From CAYZED01 sp964477445 (lineage in GTDB: Bacteria > Bacillota > Clostridia > Lutisporales > Lutisporaceae): 64,000 nucleotides of DNA. The notes under the pieces were generated by a model that made no database searches, was not told the DNA's origin, and saw only the letters and a program-made list of their open reading frames with translations. This document shows positions 1 through 9,315 of this stretch, in pieces (position 1 is the stretch's first letter; each line of letters begins with the position of its first letter). The DNA lies in assembly GCA_964477445.1 (NCBI GenBank), contig CAYZED010000001.1, positions 222,773 to 286,772 on the forward strand, read 5' to 3'. A program made the position numbers and the translations under genes.

Positions 1-510
1 CCAACACAAACACAGCCACCACAGCCGCAACCGCAGCCACAGGTAACAGCAGAGCCTCGACCGAACACGCAACCACAACAACCACAACAACCACAGTATC
101 AGACACCACCTCAACAACCTCAGCCTTCTTATAATCCTCAATACGATGTTAGAATGCCAGAGGCAAGATTGCAGCATGAAGAACCAAGGATGGTAAACGT
201 TCAACCAATCCAATACCAAAATTTCGAAGCAGGTGATGCTTGGGCGCCAGAAAAAGAGAGCATGGAACTGATTATGGATGTACCACTTGAAATCACGGTT
301 GAGCTTGGTCGAACAAAAAAATATATAAAAGACATATTGGAATTTAGTCCAGGTACGATATTAGAATTGGACAAATTAGCTGGTGAACCTGTAGATATTA
401 TGGTTAATGGAAAGTATATTGCGAAAGGGGAAGTTGTTGTTATAGACGAAAGCTTCGGGGTTCGTATAACCGATATAGTAAGCACAGCGAAAAGAGTTAA
501 GTTACAATAA
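1..510 (+). CDS. fliY: Flagellar motor switch protein FliY/FliN, C-terminal part
   Basis: The reading frame is already open at base 1, so the N-terminus lies outside the window; 169 residues are visible. The first 50 or so are almost entirely Pro and Gln, a flexible linker. Residues about 80-169 form a SpoA (FliN-type) domain with the typical run MDVPLEITVELGRTK. In Firmicutes FliY joins an N-terminal CheC-like phosphatase region to this domain and sits in the C-ring switch. The linker favours FliY over a short FliN, but the CheC part cannot be seen. The next gene is cheY, as in the Bacillus subtilis operon. Confidence 0.88.
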   Translation, partial: PTQTQPPQPQPQPQVTAEPRPNTQPQQPQQPQYQTPPQQPQPSYNPQYDVRMPEARLQHEEPRMVNVQPIQYQNFEAGDAWAPEKESMELIMDVPLEITVELGRTKKYIKDILEFSPGTILELDKLAGEPVDIMVNGKYIAKGEVVVIDESFGVRITDIVSTAKRVKLQ

Positions 511-563
511 AAATATATCAAGAACTGAAAAGATTTGGCAGGATAAAAGGAGGAAGACATAAA

Positions 564-926
564 ATGGCAAATGGAATTCTAGTAGTAGATGATGCAGCTT
601 TTATGAGAATGATGATTAAGGATGTACTTTCTAAAAATGGTTTTACTATTGCAGGAGAAGCTGAAAACGGAGCAAAAGCTATAGAAAAATTTAAAGAGTT
701 GAATCCTGATTTGGTAATAATGGATATTACAATGCCTGAAGTAGATGGAATTCAAGCTGTAAAAGAAATTAAGAAATTAAATAGTGCAGCAAAGGTAATA
801 ATGTGCTCTGCTATGGGTCAACAGGCAATGGTTATTGAAGCTATTCAAGCAGGAGCTAAAGATTTTATTGTTAAGCCTTTCCAGGCTGAAAGAATAGTTG
901 AAGCAGTTAAAAAGGTACTTGGATAA
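564..926 (+). CDS. cheY: Chemotaxis response regulator CheY
   Basis: This 120-residue protein is a single receiver domain. It has the acidic pair D9/D10, phospho-acceptor D54 in the run VIMDITMP, a Ser at 82 in the switch position and K104 before Pro. CheA phosphorylates CheY, which then binds the motor switch (FliM/FliY) to set rotation. A ribosome site GGAGGAAG lies just before the ATG. It lies between fliY and fliO, the order in Firmicutes fla/che operons, and its stop overlaps the fliO start by one base (TAATG). Confidence 0.95.
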   Translation: MANGILVVDDAAFMRMMIKDVLSKNGFTIAGEAENGAKAIEKFKELNPDLVIMDITMPEVDGIQAVKEIKKLNSAAKVIMCSAMGQQAMVIEAIQAGAKDFIVKPFQAERIVEAVKKVLG

Positions 927-1333
927 TGGGAACAAGCGATTTTTCTACAATCGCTACTGTTTTTTATCTAATTGTTGTTATAGGAATAGTACTAGCATTG
1001 GCTTATTATGGCACTAAGTTTGTCGGGAAAAATTCAGCGGGTAGACTAAAAGGCAAAAACATGAAAGTATTAGAAATATTACCCATGGGATTAGATAAGA
1101 ATCTGATTTTAATTGAAGTTGGAAAGAAAAACTTCCTTTTTAGTAATACACAGAAAGGATTAGTGTTAGTTTCAGAGATAAACAGTGACGATTTAAACAA
1201 AGAGAATGTATCTGAGTTTGAAGAACTACTTAAGAAAGAGAGCATGGAGCTTTCAGAACCCTTTGATTCAACTATTAAAGGAAAACTAAAAAGGCTCCAG
1301 AGAATGTTCAGAGGAAACAATAGTAATGATTAA
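926..1333 (+). CDS. fliO: Flagellar biosynthesis protein FliO
   Basis: This 135-residue protein has one membrane helix at about residues 10-32 and a basic cytoplasmic tail containing the FliO-type stretch KNMKVLEILPMG. FliO helps assemble the FliP-FliQ-FliR core of the flagellar type III export gate. The start overlaps the cheY stop by one base, and the end overlaps fliP by eight bases, which suggests translational coupling. The FliO family is weakly conserved, so position in the operon is part of the evidence. Confidence 0.85.
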   Translation: MGTSDFSTIATVFYLIVVIGIVLALAYYGTKFVGKNSAGRLKGKNMKVLEILPMGLDKNLILIEVGKKNFLFSNTQKGLVLVSEINSDDLNKENVSEFEELLKKESMELSEPFDSTIKGKLKRLQRMFRGNNSND

Positions 1334-2096
1334 GTTAAAAAAACTTCTGAAAATAATTATTCCGCTTTTATTAATAATACTGGGGACCTTTATTGTTGTT
1401 TATGCAGCACCTGACCTCACAATCCCAAAGGTTGATTTAAGCGTATCCAGTTCTTCCGATCCTAAGGATGTAGCACTGAGTTTACAGATAGTTTTTCTTT
1501 TAACTATTTTATCTTTGGCACCATCATTACTCATTATGATGACTTCCTTTACGAGAATAGTAATCGTATTTTCTTTTATGAGAAATGCATTAGGAACTCA
1601 ACAAATGCCTCCGAACCAAGTTTTAATAGGACTTTCACTATTTTTAACATTTTTCATAATGTCACCAGTCATAAAAGATATTAATGAGCAAGCATACCAA
1701 CCCTATGTAAATGGTAAAATAACTCAGTCTGTGGCATTCACTAAGGCAATGAATCCATTAAGAGAATTTATGATGAAATATACTAGAGATAAAGATTTAG
1801 CGCTTTTTATCAAGCTTAATGGAGGAGAAGTCCCTAAAGACACAAAGGATATACCTACACAAGCTTTAATCCCAGCATTCATTATAAGTGAATTAAAAAC
1901 AGCGTTCGAAATAGGCTTTTTTCTATACATACCGTTTTTAATGATAGATATGGTAGTTTCCAGTACGCTGATGTCCATGGGAATGATGATGTTGCCCCCA
2001 GTAATGATATCAATGCCCTTTAAAATTTTACTTTTTGTAATGGTTGATGGTTGGAATTTGCTAACTAAAGCTATTATTCTAACATTTAACAGATAG
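1326..2096 (+). CDS. fliP: Flagellar export gate protein FliP
   Basis: This 256-residue membrane protein begins with a hydrophobic signal-like helix (about 8-27). It carries family-typical runs such as MMTSFTRIVIVFSFMRNALG and PPNQVLIGLSLFLTFF, and the conserved C-terminal segment MGMMMLPPVMISMPFKI. FliP is the main subunit of the FliP5-FliQ4-FliR1 export channel in the basal body. It is full length for the family and is followed directly by fliQ and fliR. Confidence 0.96.
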   Translation: MIKLKKLLKIIIPLLLIILGTFIVVYAAPDLTIPKVDLSVSSSSDPKDVALSLQIVFLLTILSLAPSLLIMMTSFTRIVIVFSFMRNALGTQQMPPNQVLIGLSLFLTFFIMSPVIKDINEQAYQPYVNGKITQSVAFTKAMNPLREFMMKYTRDKDLALFIKLNGGEVPKDTKDIPTQALIPAFIISELKTAFEIGFFLYIPFLMIDMVVSSTLMSMGMMMLPPVMISMPFKILLFVMVDGWNLLTKAIILTFNR

Positions 2097-2104
2097 GCGG
2101 TATT

Positions 2105-2374
2105 ATGAATCAAAGTGTAGTTGTAGATATCGCTCAAGAAGCGATAAGAATTGTTTTTCTCGTTTCAGGACCTGTTTTGATACTTGGATTATTAGTTGGA
2201 TTGTTAGTTAGTATAATTCAAGCAACTACCCAGATTCAAGAAGCGACCTTATCGTTTGTCCCAAAAATAATTGTTGTCGGTTTAACTCTTTTAATATTTG
2301 GACCATGGATGATGGCACTAATGAATGATTTTACAATCAATTTATTTGAAAACATCCCAAGGTATATTAGATAA
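2105..2374 (+). CDS. fliQ: Flagellar export gate protein FliQ
   Basis: This 89-residue protein has two membrane helices (about 15-37 and 52-73), the standard size and shape of FliQ. The run GLLVSIIQATTQIQEATLSF is highly typical. It packs around FliP/FliR in the export channel. It starts nine bases after fliP ends and stops two bases before fliR starts. Confidence 0.95.
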   Translation: MNQSVVVDIAQEAIRIVFLVSGPVLILGLLVGLLVSIIQATTQIQEATLSFVPKIIVVGLTLLIFGPWMMALMNDFTINLFENIPRYIR

Positions 2375-2376
2375 TT

Positions 2377-3156
2377 ATGACAAATTGGCTAGTTAATTTA
2401 CCAGATCAAATAGCAATATTTACACTTATATTTGTTAGAATGGGTGCGCTTTTCGTAATTACTCCGATTTTCGGAAGACGCGAAATGCCATCTTATATGA
2501 AAGTTAGTTTTGCGTTCTTTGTAGCAATTATTGTTCTTCCCTCTATGACTGGAGTTCATCTCGAATATAGTAATATGATTGAATTTACAGGAATGGTCTT
2601 AAAAGAGTTTCTTGTTGGAATAATAATGGGTTATGTCAGCTTTGTTGTTTTTGCATCGTTGTACGTTTCAGGACAAGTTATGGATATGCAGATAGGTTTC
2701 GGCATGGTTAATGTATTAGATCCATTAATGGGCTCACAGGTACCACTGGTTGGTAATTTTTTCTATATAATTACAGCGTTATTTTTTCTAATGGTCGATG
2801 GGCATCATGTATTGTTTAATGCTTTATTTATGAGTTATAAAATAATTCCACTTTCGGGGCTTGTATTTTCTAGTTCATTATTACCAAATATCGTTTCAGT
2901 AGTTTCAATAACATTTTTAATTGGTTTCCAAATCAGTATGCCAATACTTGCAGCTCTTTTAATGACAGAAGTTGCACTTGGAATTTTGTCAAGAACGGTT
3001 CCTCAGATGAACATTTTCGTAGTTGGGATGCCATTGAAACTTGGACTTGGTTTACTTACACTATACTTTATGCTTCCAGTTTTTTTTAGGGTAATGAATT
3101 TATTTTTTGATAAAATGTATACGTATTTATTTTTAATAATGAAGAGCATGGTGTAA
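2377..3156 (+). CDS. fliR: Flagellar export gate protein FliR
   Basis: This 259-residue protein has about six to seven membrane segments. It shows FliR-typical runs such as FVRMGALFVITPIFG near the N-terminus and GFQISMPILAALLMTEVALGILSR split across the second half. FliR caps the FliP/FliQ channel of the flagellar secretion system. No strong ribosome site precedes it; the two-base gap after fliQ suggests coupled translation. Confidence 0.95.
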   Translation: MTNWLVNLPDQIAIFTLIFVRMGALFVITPIFGRREMPSYMKVSFAFFVAIIVLPSMTGVHLEYSNMIEFTGMVLKEFLVGIIMGYVSFVVFASLYVSGQVMDMQIGFGMVNVLDPLMGSQVPLVGNFFYIITALFFLMVDGHHVLFNALFMSYKIIPLSGLVFSSSLLPNIVSVVSITFLIGFQISMPILAALLMTEVALGILSRTVPQMNIFVVGMPLKLGLGLLTLYFMLPVFFRVMNLFFDKMYTYLFLIMKSMV

Positions 3157-3178
3157 GTGGATTTTGAGGTAAACATTT

Positions 3179-4303
3179 ATGAGAACTGAAAGAAATGATT
3201 TAGAGTTGATTTTTAATCCAATTGGATTTGAAATAGATTTATTTTTATTCACGGAAGAAAAGACCGAGCCCGCCACCCCTAAGAGAAGAAGAGAGGCAAG
3301 AGAAAAAGGACAAATACCTAAATCAAGAGAATTGGTTACAGCATTGCTTTTAATTGTTGTGTTTTGGTCAATTAAAACTTTTGCAAATTGGATTTTTGGA
3401 GATTTAATGAGAGTAGTTCAAGATGGATTTGTATTTCCTAAAGATCTTGATAGTGAATTCACTATAGTAAACATGACCGTTATTTCATTTAAGAAAATTT
3501 TGGCTTTCGGAAAAATTATGGCACCTATACTTGCAGCAGCGGTTTTAGTTTCATTAATTGCAAATTATATGCAAGTAGGAGTTATTTTTACAATAAAACC
3601 TTTGACGCCGAATTTAAATAAATTGAATCCACTTGAAGGTTTCAAAAGACTTTTTTCCAGAAATGCTTCGGTTGAGTTTCTAAAATCATTATTTAAAATA
3701 GTTATTATAGGATACTTTATTTATGATTATTTGTTTAAAAACTATATTGTTATACCTGATCTTATTGGCATGGATCTTAAACAAACGTCACAATATATTG
3801 CAGACGCATTGTATAACATAGGAATAAGAGCTGGCGTGGTGCTTTTTATACTAGCAGTATTTGATTTTACGTTTCAATATTTTGAGCACGAGAGAACGCT
3901 AAAGATGACCAAACAAGAAATAAAAGATGAATATAAACAAACAGAAGGAAATCCTCAGATTAAAGGAAGAATTCGCGAAAAACAAAGAGCTATGGCAATG
4001 AAACGAATGATGTCAGAAGTACCTAAGGCTGACGTTATTATTACAAATCCTACACATTTTGCTATAGCCATAAAATATGATGCTGAAGTATCAGAAGCAC
4101 CATTGGTAATTGCAAAGGGTAAAGACCTAATAGCAAAGCAAATTAGAGAAAAAGCACTTGAGCATAAAATTCCTATTGTAGAAAATCCGCCACTAGCACA
4201 AACTTTGTTTAAAACTGTAGAAATAGGACAAAGCATACCTTCAGACTTGTATAAAGCAGTTGCAGAGGTACTGGCATATGTGTATAACCTTAAAAAAAAG
4301 TAA
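3179..4303 (+). CDS. flhB: Flagellar export switch protein FlhB
   Basis: This 374-residue protein has four membrane helices and a cytoplasmic tail with the autocleavage motif NPTH at residues 290-293. Cleavage between Asn and Pro switches export from rod/hook to filament substrates. The conserved KTEPATPKRRREAREKG run begins only at about residue 29, so this copy has an N-terminal extension of some 15-20 residues beyond many homologues. The start at 3179 is preceded by GAGGT nine bases upstream, so the extension looks genuine. Confidence 0.96.
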   Translation: MRTERNDLELIFNPIGFEIDLFLFTEEKTEPATPKRRREAREKGQIPKSRELVTALLLIVVFWSIKTFANWIFGDLMRVVQDGFVFPKDLDSEFTIVNMTVISFKKILAFGKIMAPILAAAVLVSLIANYMQVGVIFTIKPLTPNLNKLNPLEGFKRLFSRNASVEFLKSLFKIVIIGYFIYDYLFKNYIVIPDLIGMDLKQTSQYIADALYNIGIRAGVVLFILAVFDFTFQYFEHERTLKMTKQEIKDEYKQTEGNPQIKGRIREKQRAMAMKRMMSEVPKADVIITNPTHFAIAIKYDAEVSEAPLVIAKGKDLIAKQIREKALEHKIPIVENPPLAQTLFKTVEIGQSIPSDLYKAVAEVLAYVYNLKKK

Positions 4304-4314
4304 AGGAGTAATAA

Positions 4315-6342
4315 ATGCCAAAAATTAGTGATTTAGTACCTGTAGCAATCGTTGGAATAGTACTCCTTATTATTATACCGATGCCAACCCAAGCAATGGA
4401 TATATTAATTACTTTGAATATATCTTTGTCTTTAGTAATATTTATGATTTCCATGTATATTAAGGAACCACTTGAGTTTTCAGTTTTTCCATCACTATTA
4501 TTGGTAACAACTTTGTTTAGATTATCATTAAATTTCGCTACTGCCAGACTTATACTTGGAGGAGCAGATGCAGGCCAGGTGGTATCTGCATTTGGTAGTT
4601 TTGTTACAGGAAGTAATCCCGTTGTGGGTATCATTATGTTTCTTATCCTAGTAATTGTTCAGTTCATAGTAATTACTAAGGGTTCTGAACGTGTTGCTGA
4701 AGTTTCAGCTAGATTTACACTCGATGCAATGCCAGGTAAACAGATGGCGATAGATGCAGATTTAAATTCTGGACTTATTACCGAAAATGAAGCTAGAGAA
4801 AGAAGAAAAAAAATTCAACGAGAAGCAGATTTTTATGGAGCTATGGATGGGGCGAGTAAGTTCGTTAAAGGGGATGCTATAGCCGGAATAATAATTATTA
4901 TTATAAATATCTCCGCAGGGTTCATAATAGGAATTGTTCAGATGGGCATGACTCTAAGCGAAGCTGCAACTACATTTACGAATTTAACCATTGGTGATGG
5001 ACTGGTAAGTCAGATCCCTGCATTATTTATCTCGATAGCCGCTGGTATGGTTGTCACAAGGGCAGCATCGGACTCTAACATGGGTCAAGACATTATTAGT
5101 CAGTTATTTTCACAACCGAAACTACTTTATTTAGTAGCAGTTATTCTAACTATACTAGCTTTTACTGGGCTTCCGCTAATTCCAAACCTTGCCATTGCTG
5201 CAACATTAGCTGGTGTAGGATATGCACTACAAAGAACTCTAAAAGAAGCAAAAATCGAAGAAGAGATAAAAGCACAAGACGTAGAAGTGGAAGAAATTAG
5301 AAAACCGGAAAATGTAATGAGTTTACTTCAAGTTGACCCTATTGAACTAGAGTTTGGATATGGAATAATTCCGTTAGCGGACGCAGGTCAAGGTGGAGAT
5401 TTATTAGATCGAGTCGTTATGATAAGACGACAATGCGCACTTGATTTAGGTATGATAGTCCCAGTAATTAGACTACGAGATAATATTCAGCTAAGACCTA
5501 ATGAATATATTATTAAGTTAAAAGGTATTGATGTTGCCAAGGGAGAATTAATGTTTGATAACTACCTTGCAATGGACCCTGGAACAGCTGAAGGTGAATT
5601 GGACGGTATAGCCACTACGGAACCAGCTTTTGGATTACCTGCGGTCTGGATTAGTGAAAGCCAAAAAGAGAGAGCAGAAATGATGGGTTATACAGTCGTT
5701 GACCCACCATCAATTATCTCAACACATTTAACAGAAGTAATAAAATCGCATGCACACGAGTTATTAGGAAGGCAAGATGTCCAAAAACTTGTAGACAATA
5801 TTAGAGAGAATCATCCAGCACTGGTTGATGAGGTCGTTCCTAAGTTATTAGGATTAGGTGATATCCAGAAAGTGCTAGCCAACTTACTTAAAGAGGGTAT
5901 ATCTATACGAGATATGGTTACTATAGTGGAAACTTTGGCTGATTATGGCTCGATTACTAAAGATACTGATATGTTGACTGAATATGTAAGACAAGGCATG
6001 AAGAGAAGCATCACTAGGCGATTTATTACCGATTTAAATACTAAGGTTGTTACTTTAGATACTGCACTTGAACAAATGATTATGGATTCAGTTCAACAAA
6101 CTGAATACGGTGCATTTTTAAATATTGATCCAAGAGTTGCACAGTCCGTAATAAATAGCACTATGAAAGAAGTTCAAAAACTAACTTCAGTAGGAGAACA
6201 ACCGATTGTTTTAGCTTCCCCGATTGTACGGTTATACTATAAGAGATTGACAGAGCAGGTTGCTCCTGCATTAATAGTTCTTTCATATAATGAAATAGAC
6301 TCGAATGCAGAGGTTCAGTCAGTTGGGATGGTGAGTATTTAG
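4315..6342 (+). CDS. flhA: Flagellar export gate protein FlhA
   Basis: This 675-residue protein has about eight N-terminal membrane helices and a large cytoplasmic domain from about residue 320. The FHIPEP-family signature lies around residues 140-160, including RFTLDAMPGKQMAIDADL. FlhA forms the nonameric export ring that docks chaperone-substrate complexes and takes part in proton-driven export. It is full length. The ribosome site AAAGGAG lies just before ATG, and the stop overlaps the flhF GTG by one base. Confidence 0.97.
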   Translation: MPKISDLVPVAIVGIVLLIIIPMPTQAMDILITLNISLSLVIFMISMYIKEPLEFSVFPSLLLVTTLFRLSLNFATARLILGGADAGQVVSAFGSFVTGSNPVVGIIMFLILVIVQFIVITKGSERVAEVSARFTLDAMPGKQMAIDADLNSGLITENEARERRKKIQREADFYGAMDGASKFVKGDAIAGIIIIIINISAGFIIGIVQMGMTLSEAATTFTNLTIGDGLVSQIPALFISIAAGMVVTRAASDSNMGQDIISQLFSQPKLLYLVAVILTILAFTGLPLIPNLAIAATLAGVGYALQRTLKEAKIEEEIKAQDVEVEEIRKPENVMSLLQVDPIELEFGYGIIPLADAGQGGDLLDRVVMIRRQCALDLGMIVPVIRLRDNIQLRPNEYIIKLKGIDVAKGELMFDNYLAMDPGTAEGELDGIATTEPAFGLPAVWISESQKERAEMMGYTVVDPPSIISTHLTEVIKSHAHELLGRQDVQKLVDNIRENHPALVDEVVPKLLGLGDIQKVLANLLKEGISIRDMVTIVETLADYGSITKDTDMLTEYVRQGMKRSITRRFITDLNTKVVTLDTALEQMIMDSVQQTEYGAFLNIDPRVAQSVINSTMKEVQKLTSVGEQPIVLASPIVRLYYKRLTEQVAPALIVLSYNEIDSNAEVQSVGMVSI

Positions 6343-7748
6343 TGAAGGTGAAAAGATTCGTGGGCGATACAGCTCAAGAAGTAATGCAGAAAGTTAAAGC
6401 CGAACTTGGACGCGAGGCAATAATTATCAGCACGAGAAAAGTAAGAAAATCGGGAATACTCGGTTTTTTCAATAAACCAGTTGTTGAAGTAGTTGCAACA
6501 GTAGATAGTGAATATGGTCAGCCCGCGAAGAAACCAGCCGCTACTTCCTTGAATCTTTCGGTTGATGATTCTTCTGGCATTTTTCAGAATAGTAGGAAGG
6601 AAAGTACCACTAACACTAATCCAACTTATAATTTTAAAGCAGAACTTAGAAATAGGCTAGGACAGGAAACTCTTGATAGTGGAAATATTAGCGACGAAAA
6701 AATAAGAGAAGCTTTAGATGCGATAAATGCGAGTCATTCGAATATGAATAAAAGTTCTGATGGTACCATTAATTCAGTTTCTAGCATAGCAAATAATAGA
6801 ACTCAAAATAATGATAGACATAACAATGAAAATAAGATAACAACTGAGTATCCTTCGTATGACACAAAAAAAGAAATTGACGAATTAAAAACAATGGTAT
6901 CGAGAATATTTGACGCTGTAAAAGATAACTATGAAGAAAAGAATTTTAGCGAAATCGTAAAAAAATATTTAAGAATTTTAGAGTCAAATGAAGTAGAAAA
7001 AACTATCCTTAATGAAATAAAAGAAAAGATAATAGATCAGCTCGATCAAGAAAAACAAAATAGCGAAACTATTGTACGAAATACAATTTTCAAGATACTA
7101 TCGACCTATTTTAAAGAACCACAGCCTTTTGCTTTTAATGGCAATAAAAAAGTATTAATTTTCATTGGCCCGACGGGAGTAGGGAAGACGACCACAGTAG
7201 CTAAACTTGCAGCGAATATGGTTTTGACTGAGAAAAAAAAGGTTGGATTAATTACATCAGATACATATAGAATTGCAGCTGTGGAGCAACTAAAAACATA
7301 TAGTGAGATTATTGGAGTTCCATTATCCATAATATATTCACCAAGTGAAATTCAGAAGGCTATTAACGCATATAGTGATAAAGAAATAATAATGGTAGAT
7401 ACTGCGGGCAGGAGTCATAAAGATAAATATCAGTTAGTGGAATTGAAATCGCTTTTATCGTCAGGGAGAAACTATGAAACATATTTAGTGATTAGTGCTA
7501 CCACAAAGTTTTCAGATTGTATCGACATCATAAAAAGTTATAATTTTCTTGAAGATTATAAACTCATTTTTACCAAACTTGACGAAACATGTAGCATAGG
7601 ACTTTTACTAAATATTGCATATGTTACAGGAAAACCAGTATCTTATGTAACTACAGGACAAAGCGTTCCTGATGATATCGAAATAGCAGATAACGGGAAA
7701 ATAATAAATTGTCTGCTTGGAGAAAGGCTTTATGAGAGATCAAGCTGA
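6342..7748 (+). CDS. flhF: Flagellar placement GTPase FlhF (SRP-type)
   Basis: This 468-residue protein begins with GTG, overlapping the flhA stop (TAGTG). It has an N-terminal basic B region, a poorly conserved Asn/Ser-rich linker (about 60-190), and an NG GTPase core with P-loop GPTGVGKTT at residues 276-284, followed by VDTAGR and TKLDE motifs. FlhF is an SRP-family GTPase that sets the site and number of flagella together with FlhG, the next gene. Confidence 0.95.
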   Translation: MKVKRFVGDTAQEVMQKVKAELGREAIIISTRKVRKSGILGFFNKPVVEVVATVDSEYGQPAKKPAATSLNLSVDDSSGIFQNSRKESTTNTNPTYNFKAELRNRLGQETLDSGNISDEKIREALDAINASHSNMNKSSDGTINSVSSIANNRTQNNDRHNNENKITTEYPSYDTKKEIDELKTMVSRIFDAVKDNYEEKNFSEIVKKYLRILESNEVEKTILNEIKEKIIDQLDQEKQNSETIVRNTIFKILSTYFKEPQPFAFNGNKKVLIFIGPTGVGKTTTVAKLAANMVLTEKKKVGLITSDTYRIAAVEQLKTYSEIIGVPLSIIYSPSEIQKAINAYSDKEIIMVDTAGRSHKDKYQLVELKSLLSSGRNYETYLVISATTKFSDCIDIIKSYNFLEDYKLIFTKLDETCSIGLLLNIAYVTGKPVSYVTTGQSVPDDIEIADNGKIINCLLGERLYERSS

Positions 7749-8634
7749 GAAGTTAAGAGAAATAATTAACAGTATAAAATCAGATCCCGAATATATGACT
7801 CTTGGGGGAAAAGGGAATAAAGTGAATTCAAGAGTTATTACCGTTACTAGCGGAAAGGGTGGAGTTGGAAAAACTAATATTACAGTAAATCTAGCAATTG
7901 CATTTGCACAACGTGGTTATAGAGTGGTAATAATTGATGCGGATTTAGGATTAGCTAATGTAGATGTAGTTATGGGTAAAATGTCGAAGTTTAATTTAGC
8001 TGATGTTATTAATAGTAATAGAGATATTGTTGAAATATTAGAAGAAGGTCCTCATGGTGTGAGATTTGTTTCTGGTGGATCAGGTGTTTCGCAATTATTG
8101 AAGCTAAACGGAACACAAATGATTGATTTAATGATGAAACTCGGGAAGCTTGATAATGAAGCGGACATAATTTTAATTGATACAGGCGCAGGTCTATCGG
8201 ATACAGTTTTAAGTTTTGTTTATGCAGCAAGAGAAGTGATATTAGTAACTACACCTGAACCAACTTCTATAACAGATGCTTATGCACTAATTAAGACAAT
8301 AACCACAAAGGACAAGAATAAAAATATTAAACTAATTATAAATAGAGCAGAAAATCCTGGTGAAGCTTTTAATATTATGGACAAATTGAATATTGTGTGC
8401 GAAAAGTTTCTCGGAGTAAAACTCCAGAAGTTAGGATACATATTAAATGATTCGGCAGTTATCAAGTCAGTTAAGAGTCAACAGCCTTTCTTACTAGGTT
8501 ACAGTAAATGTGAAGCATCTAAAAATTTAAACGAAATTGCTGATGCCTTGATAATAAATGCAGAAGCTGATGAAAACAATATTTCTGGCATAAGGATGTT
8601 TTTTAATAAACTAACAAATATATTTAATAGTTAA
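7732..8634 (+). CDS. flhG: Flagellar number regulator FlhG (MinD-like ATPase)
   Basis: I start this gene at ATG 7732, because GGAGAAAGG ends four bases upstream; an in-frame TTG at 7717 would add five residues. The 300-residue protein has a deviant Walker A, KGGVGKT, at residues 42-48, followed by the DADLGLANVD motif. These are typical of the MinD/FlhG family. An N-terminal stretch (MRDQAEKLR) resembles the FlhF-activating DQAxxLR motif. It overlaps flhF by 17 bases. Confidence 0.93.
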   Translation: MRDQAEKLREIINSIKSDPEYMTLGGKGNKVNSRVITVTSGKGGVGKTNITVNLAIAFAQRGYRVVIIDADLGLANVDVVMGKMSKFNLADVINSNRDIVEILEEGPHGVRFVSGGSGVSQLLKLNGTQMIDLMMKLGKLDNEADIILIDTGAGLSDTVLSFVYAAREVILVTTPEPTSITDAYALIKTITTKDKNKNIKLIINRAENPGEAFNIMDKLNIVCEKFLGVKLQKLGYILNDSAVIKSVKSQQPFLLGYSKCEASKNLNEIADALIINAEADENNISGIRMFFNKLTNIFNS

Positions 8635-8646
8635 AGGGGGATTTGA

Positions 8647-9315
8647 ATGCGGGAATTATATAAAGTCTTCATCCCCGGACAAAGAATTCAGGTGGAGGTC
8701 TCAAACAAGCATGGAGATATTGATCAATTAAATAGCCAGATAGAGGAACTCAATTCAGATGGAACCTTTGAAATACTTACACCTCTATCGCAGGGTAAAT
8801 TGGTAAATTTATTAACTGAAACAAAAGTTCGAATTGTAATGCCTAAAGGTGATGCGATATATCAGTTTGCTGCTAAAATAATCGGTAAAAGTTTTAAACG
8901 TATATCTACTTTGAGAATAGAGCCAATAAGTGAGCTAAATAAGATACAGAGAAGAAATCATTTTAGAGTAAGATTGATAAAAGATGTTAAAATTAAACTA
9001 GTAGAAGATATTGAAGCGAGAGCATTTGGAGCCATTATTTCGGGAACCATTCTTGATATAAGTAGTGGTGGTGCGGCAATAACATGCGCACCTGAGTTTT
9101 ATGAAGGAGATTGGGTAGAGCTAGAGTTTGAAATGAGAGGAAGAATCGTAGCAATGCTTGGTAGCGTTAAGAGAAAATCAAATAACGACGCAAAGGCAAG
9201 ATATAAATACTCATTTGGAATCCAATTTGAAAATATTACTCAGGCAGAACACAATGAAATCGCTAGGTACGTAATTGAAGAACAAAGAAAATTAATCAAG
9301 AAAGGGTTGATTTGA
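8647..9315 (+). CDS. PilZ-domain flagellar brake protein (YcgR-like)
   Basis: This 222-residue protein has an N-terminal YcgR-type domain and a C-terminal PilZ domain. The PilZ c-di-GMP motifs are visible as an RRNHFRVRL segment (RxxxR type, near residue 101) and a DISSGG segment (DxSxxG type, near 138). Proteins of this kind bind cyclic di-GMP and slow the motor or reduce motility. Its place between flhG and cheB supports a motility role. Its stop overlaps cheB by one base (TGATG). Confidence 0.9.
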   Translation: MRELYKVFIPGQRIQVEVSNKHGDIDQLNSQIEELNSDGTFEILTPLSQGKLVNLLTETKVRIVMPKGDAIYQFAAKIIGKSFKRISTLRIEPISELNKIQRRNHFRVRLIKDVKIKLVEDIEARAFGAIISGTILDISSGGAAITCAPEFYEGDWVELEFEMRGRIVAMLGSVKRKSNNDAKARYKYSFGIQFENITQAEHNEIARYVIEEQRKLIKKGLI